Origin: WHSP01 sp964424945
GTDB taxonomy: Bacteria; Gemmatimonadota; Gemmatimonadetes; Longimicrobiales; Longimicrobiaceae
NCBI GenBank assembly: GCA_964424945.1
Contig: CAYRLB010000087.1
Coordinates: 1 to 10,982 of the forward strand
Reading direction: 5' to 3'
Length of the DNA stretch: 10,982 nt
Shown here: one piece after another, positions 1-6,526 of the stretch
Numbering within the stretch: position 1 is the stretch's first letter
Layout: the number at the start of each line of letters is the position of its first letter
The notes under the pieces: generated by a model
What the model was told of the DNA's origin: nothing
What the model saw: the letters and a program-made list of their open reading frames with translations, nothing else
Databases searched by the model: none
Translations under genes and position numbers: made by a program

Positions 1-380
1 GGCTGGAGCATCTCGCAGAAGCGGATCACATCATCCGCCTCCATCGCGTCGATCTCGAGGTCGAACACGTCGATGTCCGCGAACCGCTTGAAGAGAACGC
101 CCTTGCCCTCCATGACCGGCTTTGAGGCGAGTGGGCCTATGTTTCCGAGGCCGAGCACCGCGGTGCCATTGGAAACGACCGCTACGAGGTTGCCCTTCGC
201 GGTGTACTGGAATACAGCTTCGGGGTTCTGCTGGATCTCCTGGCAGGGTACTGCGACTCCCGGAGAATAGGCCAGCGAAAGCTCACGCTGAGTCAGCGCC
301 GGCTTCGTGGGGATGACCGCGATCTTCCCCGGGCGGCCCATGCTGTGGTATTCGAGCGCGTCCTCTCGGAATTGCGACAT
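1..380 (-). CDS. maeB: NADP-dependent malic enzyme, MaeB type (N-terminal part, runs off the left edge)
   Basis: Reading the minus strand from the ATG at 380 gives 126 complete residues with no stop before the window edge. Malic enzyme oxidatively decarboxylates malate to pyruvate, making NAD(P)H in the cytosol. The visible part matches the malic N-terminal domain of the bacterial MaeB family: it opens with the typical ALEYHSMGRPGKI segment (8-20), then LAYSPGVAVPC (36-46) carrying the conserved tyrosine Y38, then GNLVAVVSNGTAVLGLGNIG (63-82), and ASKPVMEGKGVLFKRFADID (85-104) with the conserved lysines K87 and K93. The NAD(P)-binding domain and the phosphotransacetylase-like C-terminal domain of full MaeB proteins lie outside the window, so whether this is the long or short form is unknown. 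The cofactor (NAD or NADP) cannot be read from this part. It is divergent from the Omp85 gene, and only a weak GGAA precedes the ATG. Confidence 0.93.
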   Translation of the reverse strand, partial: MSQFREDALEYHSMGRPGKIAVIPTKPALTQRELSLAYSPGVAVPCQEIQQNPEAVFQYTAKGNLVAVVSNGTAVLGLGNIGPLASKPVMEGKGVLFKRFADIDVFDLEIDAMEADDVIRFCEMLQ

Positions 381-467
381 TGATGGTTCCAACTTTTCAG
401 GTTCGCACGGCAACGGAGGGTCCGCTCCAGGCGGTGACCGTTTCGCACGTTATTACTGAGATGGCGT

Positions 468-496
468 AGCGTAAGCCTACCCCGCATCCGGGTCAA
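468..496 (-). promoter_or_regulatory. Putative sigma70-type promoter for the malic enzyme gene
   Basis: On the minus strand a TTGACC hexamer (491-496) is followed, after exactly 17 bases, by TACGCT (468-473). The -35 matches the consensus TTGACA at 5 of 6 positions, while the -10 keeps only the key T, A and final T. Transcription would start near 461, leaving a 5' leader of about 80 bases before the ATG at 380. This is pattern matching by eye only. Confidence 0.4.
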
Positions 497-514
497 CGTG
501 GACGACGCATCCGG
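483..514. repeat. Direct repeat of CGCATCCGG next to the malic enzyme -35 box
   Basis: The nine-base word CGCATCCGG occurs at 483-491 and again at 506-514, 23 bases apart start to start. The first copy overlaps the spacer and -35 of the putative malic enzyme promoter. Spacing of about two helical turns would suit a regulator binding on one face of the DNA, but two nine-base copies in GC-rich sequence could be chance. Confidence 0.3.
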
Positions 515-549
515 AGGCGATAGCGCCGCCCCGGAACGAATGCCGTAGT

Positions 550-577
550 CGGTGCGGAGCTTGCACCGGATCGGTGC
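550..577. promoter_or_regulatory. Pair of overlapping short inverted repeats upstream of the Omp85 gene
   Basis: CGGTGC (550-555), GCACCG (563-568) and CGGTGC (572-577) lie in a row. The middle element can pair with the left one (6-bp stem, 7-base loop) or with the right one (6-bp stem, 3-base loop), so the two hairpins exclude each other. The right pair also reads as an operator-like palindrome. No function is known to me. It sits about 80 bases before the Omp85 start and may be upstream of, or within, its leader. Confidence 0.35.
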
Positions 578-600
578 GCCACACAGAGCAATCTTACATG

Positions 601-628
601 GGAACCGGAGTTATGCACGCCTTTCACG
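601..628 (+). promoter_or_regulatory. Weak ECF/sigmaE-like promoter candidate for the Omp85 gene
   Basis: GGAACC at 601-606 resembles the GGAAC core of extracytoplasmic-function sigma factor -35 elements. TCACG at 624-628 lies at sigmaE-like spacing, although it matches the -10 only loosely. Transcription would begin about 25 bases before the TTG start. The idea draws on the known sigmaE control of bamA in Escherichia coli and is weak here, but I see no better sigma70 promoter in 500-658. Confidence 0.2.
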
Positions 629-658
629 CGGCGCCGGACGTTCGTCTATCGGTCTGAT

Positions 659-2473
659 TTGCGAATGCATGTCATTAACGGTCTCGCCGCGGGGATGCTT
701 CTGCTGACGGTAGTGGTCGCGCCGGCATTGTCGCAGGAGGTCCCGAGCGGGAGCCCGCCGGCGGATCAGCTCCTCCCATGGGTGTCCTCGACCTGCCCTG
801 CGGGAAGGATTTCCGAGGTTGTCATCCAGAACGGATCCGTCTTCGACCTCACGGATCGGGAAGGCCGGTTCAGCTGGGCATTCAGGCTGGCCAACGCGCT
901 CCACATCCGAACAAAGCCGGAGGTTCTAGAAAGGGAGCTTCTTTTCAAGGTTGGAGAATGCTACAACGTCGACCAGCTTCGTGATTCCGAGCGTCTTCTG
1001 CGGAGCTTCGGCTTCATAGCGCGCGCGGATATCTACGGAGTGCGAGGTGCAGGCGATTCGGTCCGGGTGGTTGTCGATACGCAGGACGAGTGGTCGACGC
1101 GCATACAGCCCGAAGTCGACTCCAGGGACGGGCTGGAGCTCAGCGGCATTACACTCGTCGAGGACAATATCCTCGGCACCGGAAGGCATGTGGCGCTCTT
1201 CTACGACCGGGAGAATGATCAGCGCGTCTATGGCGCGGAGTTCGTCTCCCCGCAGGTGATGGGTACGCGGACGGACCTCGCCCTCAAGGCAGCGCGAACG
1301 GAGGTCGGTCACACCTTCCACCAGGCGGTGGCCTATCCCTTCGTCGGGGAAGCGGGGAAGTGGGCGTTCCGGCAGCAGATCGGCCGCGCGGATGACTACT
1401 TCGAGCTCCTGGTTCCCGACGCCGGGAGCCACCTCGAGCGGATCTGGCTTCCGGTTCGGCGGACAGAGACCGAGGTCGGGGGCGCCTTTCGCTGGGGGGG
1501 GCAGCGATATCGTCATGCCATAGTCGGCGTCGCCTTCGTCGCAGAGCGAATAAGCTATCCCGGCAATCCGATCTATCCCGATTCCGTCGACAGACCCGAC
1601 GTTCCCTTGGCGCGGTTCGTCCCCGAATGGGCACCCGTCCGCAGTGCCCGCGCGCTCCTTCTGCTCGGTGGACGGCGGGTCGAGTTCGTGCGGCGCCGCT
1701 CGCTCGAGACCATCAACAGTGTAGAGGATCTCCAGCTTGGCGTGGAGGCGGAAATCTCCTTCGGCCCCACGATTCCGTACTTTTCGGATGACAGGGATGT
1801 CGCCATCGCAGCTGGTCTGAACATGGCCGCGGAGCTCAGGCCGACCCTTACCGTCGGTGGGCAGGCGGCGATCGAAGGAAGGCGGCGCGACGAAACAGCG
1901 GACCGGCCCGATTGGGGAGATGTGATGGGGGAGATCGATGTATGGGCGTATCTTCGGTCCGAACCCGAGTCTCCGCATACGACGGTCGCGTCGCTCTCCG
2001 CCGTCGGAGGGTGGAGCGCGAGCTCGCCCTTTCAGTTGTCGCTCGGAGGGGATGCAGGGCTACGCGGCTTCCCGCGACATGTCGACCCGGGCGGGCGCAG
2101 GGTGGTGGCTTCAATTGAACATCGCCGCTACCTGGGGTGGCCCCTCCCCGATCTGTTCGACCTCGGAGGGGTGGCGTTCATCGATGCCGGAAAGATCTGG
2201 CCGGGAGACGTTCCCTTCGGGATCGAGTCCCCCGTTCGGGCGACCGCTGGCGTGGGGCTGCGCGCGGCCTTCCCGGCGGGCTCGCGGCAGACGTTCCGCG
2301 CAGATGTGGGGATTCCGCTCCGTGGCGGTGCGGGTGCGAAGGATATCGTTATTTCGATCGGGATCGGGCAGGTCATCGGCCGGAGAGTGACGGGCCCCGA
2401 CCCTCAGATCATGCGCAGCGCCCGCTACGGGCTTACCTCTTCACGTTTCCTCTACTCAGGAGGCTGGTGGTAG
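659..2473 (+). CDS. Omp85/BamA-TamA family outer-membrane protein with one POTRA-like domain
   Basis: This is a 604-residue secreted beta-barrel protein of the outer membrane. Omp85 proteins insert or translocate proteins, or in some branches lipids, at that membrane. Residues 1-26 form a signal peptide: an R2 n-region, a hydrophobic stretch AAGMLLLTVVVAPAL, and a likely signal peptidase I cut after ALS. About 50-140 looks like a single POTRA domain (ISEVVIQNGSVF ... GECYNVDQLRDSERLLRSFGFI ... VRVVVDTQDEW). About 145-577 is the barrel, with the Omp85 loop-6 signature LRGF at 468-471 and FIDAGKIW at 507-514. BamA has five POTRA domains and is about 800 residues, so this is a shorter paralogue and probably not the essential BamA. 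About 27 residues follow the last clear strand (ends near 577). A start at ATG 665 is equally possible; TTG 659 adds an arginine to the n-region. Neither has a clear ribosome-binding site. A G8 tract lies at 1494-1501. Confidence 0.85.
   Translation: MRMHVINGLAAGMLLLTVVVAPALSQEVPSGSPPADQLLPWVSSTCPAGRISEVVIQNGSVFDLTDREGRFSWAFRLANALHIRTKPEVLERELLFKVGECYNVDQLRDSERLLRSFGFIARADIYGVRGAGDSVRVVVDTQDEWSTRIQPEVDSRDGLELSGITLVEDNILGTGRHVALFYDRENDQRVYGAEFVSPQVMGTRTDLALKAARTEVGHTFHQAVAYPFVGEAGKWAFRQQIGRADDYFELLVPDAGSHLERIWLPVRRTETEVGGAFRWGGQRYRHAIVGVAFVAERISYPGNPIYPDSVDRPDVPLARFVPEWAPVRSARALLLLGGRRVEFVRRRSLETINSVEDLQLGVEAEISFGPTIPYFSDDRDVAIAAGLNMAAELRPTLTVGGQAAIEGRRRDETADRPDWGDVMGEIDVWAYLRSEPESPHTTVASLSAVGGWSASSPFQLSLGGDAGLRGFPRHVDPGGRRVVASIEHRRYLGWPLPDLFDLGGVAFIDAGKIWPGDVPFGIESPVRATAGVGLRAAFPAGSRQTFRADVGIPLRGGAGAKDIVISIGIGQVIGRRVTGPDPQIMRSARYGLTSSRFLYSGGWW
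2458..2463 (+). promoter_or_regulatory. Perfect AGGAGG Shine-Dalgarno site inside the end of the Omp85 gene
   Basis: AGGAGG lies 10 bases before the end of the Omp85 reading frame. It is only 3 bases ahead of an in-frame GTG at 2467 but 33 bases ahead of the ATG at 2497 chosen for the amidohydrolase. It favours coupled translation of the second gene and leaves the exact start of that gene open. Confidence 0.5.
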
Positions 2474-2496
2474 CAGCAACCCGGTTCGTCGACGAT

Positions 2497-3864
2497 ATGC
2501 ACGCCGATCTCCGCACGACCCTCTATCGAGCCCGCTGGATCCTGCCGGTCGCATCGCCGCCGATCCCGAATGGCGAGCTGCTCGTGGACGCCGCCGGTCG
2601 CATCGCGGCGGTGGCGCCTGCGGGAGCGATCGATGTGCCTTCGGACGCGGCAATCGAGGAGCTGGGTGAAGCCATCCTGCTGCCTGGTCTGGTGAATGTC
2701 CACGCGCATCCGGAGCTCGCGATGTTCCGGGGAGCGCTGGAGGATCTCGCCTTCCGCGATTGGATCCTCAGGCTGGTGAGCGCAAAGCGGACTCTGCTAC
2801 TCGCTGAAGATAGCCTCTCCGCCGCCCGCTGGACGATGATCGAAGCCGCCCGGGCCGGTATGACGACCATCGCCGCGACAGAGGCGTCGGGGGCGGCGGT
2901 GACGGCGCTCCGGGAGGCAGGGCTGCGTGGCATCGTCTATCAGGAGACCTTCGGGCCCGACCCGCGTGACGTGCAGAGGGCGGCCGACCAGCTGCGGTCG
3001 GATCTCGACCATCTTCTGCCTCTGGCGACTGACCTCGTACAGGTCGGCGTCTCGCCGCACGCTCCGTACACGGTGTCGGATGCGCTCTACCGGGCGACGG
3101 TGGAGATCGCGCGCGAGGGGAGCCTGCCGCTGGCGGTGCATATTGCCGAATCGGCGGCGGAGGATGATCTGGTGGTCCGCGGGAGCGGGGATTTTGCGCC
3201 CGGACTGCGCGCGCGTGGCATCGAGACGCCGCAGCGGGGAGATTCGCCGATCCGTTTGCTGGAGATGCTCGGCGTTCTCGATGCCCGCCCGTTGCTCATC
3301 CATAGTGTCCGCCTCGACGAGGCGTGTATGGAGCTCGTTGCGGAATCGGGCTGCGCTGTTGCCCACTGTCCTGTTGCGAACGCGAAGCTCGGACATGGCA
3401 TCGCGCCTATCCAGGAGCTTCTGAGTAGAGGGGTGACGGTGGGGATCGGCACCGACTCGGTGGGAAGCAACAACCGCCTCGATCTCCTCGAAGAGGCGCG
3501 GGTGGCTTCCCTCCTGCAGCGTGCAGCGGGTAAGGAACCGGATCTGCTCCCTGCGGCGCAGCTGCTCAGACTCTGCACCCTCGACGGCGCGCGTGCGCTG
3601 GGGCTCGATGATCGCATCGGGAGTCTGGAACCGGGCAAGGATGCGGATCTCTGTGCGGTGAGCCTCGCCGGGATCCATACCATTCCCTCCTTCGATCCGG
3701 TTACGACACTCTTCCACTCTGCCCGCGGAAGCGATGTAGTCCTGACCATCGTGCGGGGGCGGGCGATCTACCGGGATGGAAAGGTCCTCTCGATGGAGGA
3801 GTCACAGGCGAAGGAGGATATCGAGGCTGCGGCGGAGCGACTCCGCGGGGCGGCAGTCCCTTGA
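2497..3864 (+). CDS. Amidohydrolase, MtaD/TrzN/aminofutalosine deaminase-like
   Basis: A 455-residue cytosolic metal-dependent hydrolase of the amidohydrolase superfamily, most like the ATZ/TRZ and adenosine-type deaminases, which remove an amino group from purine-like or triazine rings. The catalytic set is present: HxH at H69/H71 in the strand-1 motif (PGLVNVHAH), SPHAPYT at 186-192 (H188), HIAES with H215 and E218, LLIHS with H269, and GTDSVGSNN with D320. The C-terminus folds back into the small beta-sandwich (GSLEPGKDADLCAV, 375-388). Length is usual for the group. ATG 2497 places the first sandwich strand about nine residues in, as in relatives. GTG 2467 is the alternative because a perfect AGGAGG lies just ahead of it. 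Its stop overlaps the TTG start of the next gene (TTGA at 3861-3864), implying coupling. The substrate is not readable; S-adenosylhomocysteine, 5'-methylthioadenosine, aminofutalosine or guanine-like compounds are all possible. The neighbours make 6-aminodeoxyfutalosine worth considering. Confidence 0.88.
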   Translation: MHADLRTTLYRARWILPVASPPIPNGELLVDAAGRIAAVAPAGAIDVPSDAAIEELGEAILLPGLVNVHAHPELAMFRGALEDLAFRDWILRLVSAKRTLLLAEDSLSAARWTMIEAARAGMTTIAATEASGAAVTALREAGLRGIVYQETFGPDPRDVQRAADQLRSDLDHLLPLATDLVQVGVSPHAPYTVSDALYRATVEIAREGSLPLAVHIAESAAEDDLVVRGSGDFAPGLRARGIETPQRGDSPIRLLEMLGVLDARPLLIHSVRLDEACMELVAESGCAVAHCPVANAKLGHGIAPIQELLSRGVTVGIGTDSVGSNNRLDLLEEARVASLLQRAAGKEPDLLPAAQLLRLCTLDGARALGLDDRIGSLEPGKDADLCAVSLAGIHTIPSFDPVTTLFHSARGSDVVLTIVRGRAIYRDGKVLSMEESQAKEDIEAAAERLRGAAVP

Positions 3865-4394
3865 GCAGATTCCGCCGGCCGGAGCTTATGGACCAGCCGG
3901 ACGTGGATCCGGAAGAGCTGGCGAAGAGCCTGCGAGACCTCCGCGCGGTGAATCGATGGCTCGGCGGACGAAGGTCGGTGCTGCGGAACACCCTGGACAT
4001 CATCCGGCGGGTGCCGTGGGACCCCGTGACGATTCTCGATGTGGCGACGGGCGGCGGCGATCTTCCGCTCGCGCTCGCTGCGGAGGCGAGGCGACGGGGG
4101 TTCGAGCTTCGTATCATCGCCACGGACATCCACTCGCACACGCTGGCCTTCGCCGAAGAGGCGACCCGGCCGGAGCCGTGGATCGAGGTGCGCCGCGCGG
4201 ATGCGCTCGACCTGCCCTTCGCCGACGGCGCCGTGGACATTGCCACCTGCTCCACGACACTGCATCACTTCTCGGACAAGCAGGCGCTGAAGGTTCTTCA
4301 GGAGCTCAACCGGGTGTCGCGGTTCGGGGTGGTACTGACCGACCTGGCCCGGTCGACGGCGGCGATCGCCGGGGCGGAGCTGCTGAGCCGGACG
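3861..4394 (+). CDS. Class I SAM-dependent methyltransferase (3' end lost in assembly gap)
   Basis: 178 residues are visible before the N run. The Rossmann core is clear: motif I ILDVATGGGDLP (58-69), the acidic residue D89 ending strand 2 (IIATDIHSHTL) that holds the SAM ribose, then RRADALDLPFADGAVDIATC (111-130), and the post-strand-4 STTLHHFSD (131-139). The N-terminal segment ELMDQPDVDPEELAKSLRDL with NRWLGG (31-36) is, as I recall it, typical of methyltransferases encoded beside type III polyketide synthases and FAD oxidoreductases. UbiE/MenG quinone methylases share the same core. About 50-60 residues are missing at the C-terminus if the family length of roughly 230-240 holds. Start: TTG 3861 overlaps the upstream stop by four bases. 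ATG 3888 has GGAG three bases ahead and is the alternative, but it would drop the RRPEL part of the conserved N-terminal segment. Confidence 0.82.
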
Positions 4395-4494
4395 NNNNNN
4401 NNNNNNNNNNNNNNNNNNNNNNNNNNNNNNNNNNNNNNNNNNNNNNNNNNNNNNNNNNNNNNNNNNNNNNNNNNNNNNNNNNNNNNNNNNNNNN
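4395..4494. other. Assembly gap, 100 N
   Basis: The run is exactly 100 N, the conventional filler for a gap of unknown size. It swallows the end of the methyltransferase and the start of the FAD oxidoreductase. The two missing ends together need roughly 250-300 bases, so the real gap is probably longer than 100. Frames on the two sides cannot be compared across it. Confidence 0.98.
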
Positions 4495-5535
4495 GTACTG
4501 CTTCTCGAACGCGCCGTCTTCCCTAGAGCGAAGCCGTGCGGTGAATCGATGAACCCCGGGGCGGTCCGGGAACTCGCAGCGTTGGATCTGCTGCCCATCC
4601 TCAATGATCTCCCTCGTCGCCCGATCCGGGGCTGGTCGATCCATCCAGCCTCCGGCCCATCCTTCTCCGGCCACTTCCCCGAAGGCCGGCCGGGGATCGC
4701 TATCGATCGATCACGGCTCGACGAGGCGCTGCTCAGGCGGGCGGTCGGCGAGGGGGTGGTGGTGCGGGAGGGACAGCAGGTCGTGGATCTTGTCCGCGAT
4801 GGAGACCGGGTCGGCGGAGTTCAGACCCGAGGAGGTGAGCGCTATCATGCCCGACTCGTGATTGGGTGCGACGGTCTCCGCTCCGTTGTCAGCCGCCGCG
4901 CGAATCTGGTTCAGCGCCCGCCGAAGCTCCGAAAGTTGGCGATCACCGGACATGTCCGCGGTGCGGGTTTGATCGGCGACGAAGGCGAGTTGCGTTTCCT
5001 GCCCTGGGGCACGGTCGGCATCGTACGTGTCGCGAACGATGTGGCGAACGTCGTCCTGGTGCTGGATGGCACCTTCGCGCGGGAGGGGCGTTCGGTAGAG
5101 GCAAGCTTCGACCGGCTGATCTCTCAGGTACCGACGCTCGCCAACGCGGAGCGTCTGGACCGGGTATATGCGACGGGCCCTTTCGATTGTCCGACCCGCT
5201 CCGTGGCCGCGGAAGGCGTGCTTCTCGTCGGTGACGCTGCAGGGTACTTCGATCCCTTCACCGGACAGGGTATCTTTCGGGCGCTGAAAGGGGCGCGGCT
5301 CGCCGCCGAAGCCGCCCATCAGGGGCTGGATTCGAGGGACTCGGCGCAGGTCGCCTTCCGTCGATATGCTGAGGCGCACCATGCCGCCTTCGGCCCGGGG
5401 CAGCTTCTTCAGAAGGTGATCGAGCAGGTGACACGGCGAACTGCACCCTTCGCATTGGCGGCGCGGTGCCTACATCATTTCCCCACTGCAGCGAACCTCA
5501 TGGTGCGGCTTACAGGCGATGTACTCGCTCACTGA
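4495..5535 (+). CDS. FAD-dependent oxidoreductase, geranylgeranyl reductase-like (5' end lost in assembly gap)
   Basis: The open frame already runs at the first base after the gap. The ATG at 4549 is therefore an internal methionine and not the start. Of 346 visible residues, the first (VLLLERAVFPRAKPCGE) are the end of the second Rossmann strand with the ribose-binding glutamate E5, followed by the FPRxKpCGE motif of the GGR/PHBH-like flavoproteins. The DG motif is VIGCDGLRS (122-130), and the GD motif is LLVGDAAGYFDPFTGQGI (243-260). The GxGxxG dinucleotide site and about 35 residues lie in the gap. Relatives reduce isoprenoid double bonds (geranylgeranyl reductase, MenJ) or oxidise aromatic or polyketide products, with FAD and NAD(P)H. 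It overlaps the next gene by 17 bases. Which reaction it performs is not readable; the family call is firm. Confidence 0.87.
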   Translation, partial: VLLLERAVFPRAKPCGESMNPGAVRELAALDLLPILNDLPRRPIRGWSIHPASGPSFSGHFPEGRPGIAIDRSRLDEALLRRAVGEGVVVREGQQVVDLVRDGDRVGGVQTRGGERYHARLVIGCDGLRSVVSRRANLVQRPPKLRKLAITGHVRGAGLIGDEGELRFLPWGTVGIVRVANDVANVVLVLDGTFAREGRSVEASFDRLISQVPTLANAERLDRVYATGPFDCPTRSVAAEGVLLVGDAAGYFDPFTGQGIFRALKGARLAAEAAHQGLDSRDSAQVAFRRYAEAHHAAFGPGQLLQKVIEQVTRRTAPFALAARCLHHFPTAANLMVRLTGDVLAH

Positions 5536-6415
5536 TCCCGGTCGGACCCTCCTGACTCCCCGCATCATTCGGGCGTCCAATGCCTCTCTGATGACGCTGG
5601 ACGGGACCCGAACGTATATCGTCGGATGGGAAGCCGCGCTCGTCATCGATCCTGGCCCCGACGATCCGGCGCATCTGGATGCGATAAGCTCCGTTCTTCG
5701 AGGAGCGAGAAGAGTCGATATCGTCGTCACGCATCATCACGCCGACCACGCCGGGGGTGTGGAGGGACTCGTCACACGACTCAGAGGACAGAGGACGGAC
5801 GGGAAGAGTGCTCCCGAGGTGGAGGCCCACAATAGCCTCGCGGATGGCGATTCAATCGATACCGATGCCGGCCGCGTGACGGCGATCGCGACCCCCGGTC
5901 ACACGCCCGACCACCTCGCCTTCTTCTGGAAAGCCGAGGGGGACGAGCGCTTCTTCGGGCCGGGGTACGACATTGAGATGGATTTTGCGAAGCGCCGCGC
6001 GAGGGGCTCGGGCGCCACTCCGGGTGACCGGGCGGCCGCGGCACGCCAGGAGAATCCAACTGGTCTGTTCGTCGGGGATCTGCTGCTGGGGGAAGGGGAG
6101 ACCACCGTTATAGGATCGCCGGAAGGGGATGTAGGGAACTATCTGCGGTCGCTTGACAGGGTCTCAGCCCTCCGGCCCGACCGGCTCTTCCCGGGCCATG
6201 GGCCGATCCTGGCCGATCCGGAGGGTGCTATCGACCGATATCGGAAGCACCGGCTGGCGCGGGTCGAGCAGGTTCGGGCGCTTCTTGACGTGGACCCGAG
6301 CACGAGCCCCGACTCGATCGTCGATCGGCTGTACGGGCCGGAGCTGGCGGACGAGCTTCGGGGTGCCGCGAAGGCCTCGGTAGAAGCCATCCTCCGATAC
6401 CTGGGCGCGGAGTAG
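5519..6415 (+). CDS. Metallo-beta-lactamase-fold hydrolase, LACTB2-like
   Basis: 298 residues with a full set of dinuclear zinc ligands: THHHADHAGG (71-80; H72, H74, D76, H77), ATPGHTPDH (124-132; H128), FVGDLLLGEGETTV (184-197; D187) and LFPGHGPI (223-230; H227). The GEGxTTV segment, the NYLRSL helix and a C-terminal winged-helix-like part (YRKHRLARVEQ onward, 241-296) match the LACTB2 group. Human LACTB2 is a single-strand endoribonuclease, and some microbial relatives act as thioesterases releasing polyketides. Between the H128 strand and the D187 strand there are about 40 extra residues (roughly 140-181: FFGPGYDIEMDFAKRR then a charged, Gly/Ala-rich part) that the typical family member lacks. 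The ATG lies inside the end of the oxidoreductase gene with no clear ribosome-binding site, so translation may be coupled. The ATG encoding M25 is an alternative start but would cut into the first strand. Confidence 0.86.
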   Translation: MYSLTDPGRTLLTPRIIRASNASLMTLDGTRTYIVGWEAALVIDPGPDDPAHLDAISSVLRGARRVDIVVTHHHADHAGGVEGLVTRLRGQRTDGKSAPEVEAHNSLADGDSIDTDAGRVTAIATPGHTPDHLAFFWKAEGDERFFGPGYDIEMDFAKRRARGSGATPGDRAAAARQENPTGLFVGDLLLGEGETTVIGSPEGDVGNYLRSLDRVSALRPDRLFPGHGPILADPEGAIDRYRKHRLARVEQVRALLDVDPSTSPDSIVDRLYGPELADELRGAAKASVEAILRYLGAE

Positions 6416-6494
6416 CCTCAGCCGGTCAACCCCGATGGAGCGCCCAGGCGCAAGGCGTACATTCTCAGGGTCGTCGACTGAACCGTCCTCACCC

Positions 6495-6513
6495 GCCGGG
6501 GTCGCACCCCGGC
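6495..6513. terminator. Perfect hairpin between convergent genes, probable bidirectional terminator
   Basis: GCCGGGGT (6495-6502), CGC loop, ACCCCGGC (6506-6513): an 8-bp perfect, almost all G-C stem. It sits 79 bases after the MBL-hydrolase stop and 13 bases after the msrB stop, exactly where a shared terminator belongs. No T-run follows on either strand (CCCTTCG on plus, GGGTGAGG on minus), so it is not a canonical intrinsic terminator. In GC-rich bacteria such U-poor hairpins may still act. Confidence 0.5.
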
Positions 6514-6526
6514 CCCTTCGCGGATT

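Noticed and set aside
926..1978. Minus-strand open frame of 350 codons
   Set aside because: It is antisense to the Omp85 gene, which has a signal peptide and family motifs. The antisense product resembles nothing and is a GC-rich shadow.
2137..2496. Upstream extension of the amidohydrolase frame, adding 120 residues
   Set aside because: These residues overlap the Omp85 coding region in another frame, are Arg/Gly/Pro-rich and lack domain character. The family N-terminus begins near ATG 2497.
4549..4551. ATG as the start of the FAD oxidoreductase
   Set aside because: The 18 codons before it, back to the gap, encode the conserved VLLLER...FPRxKPCGE segment, so this methionine is internal.
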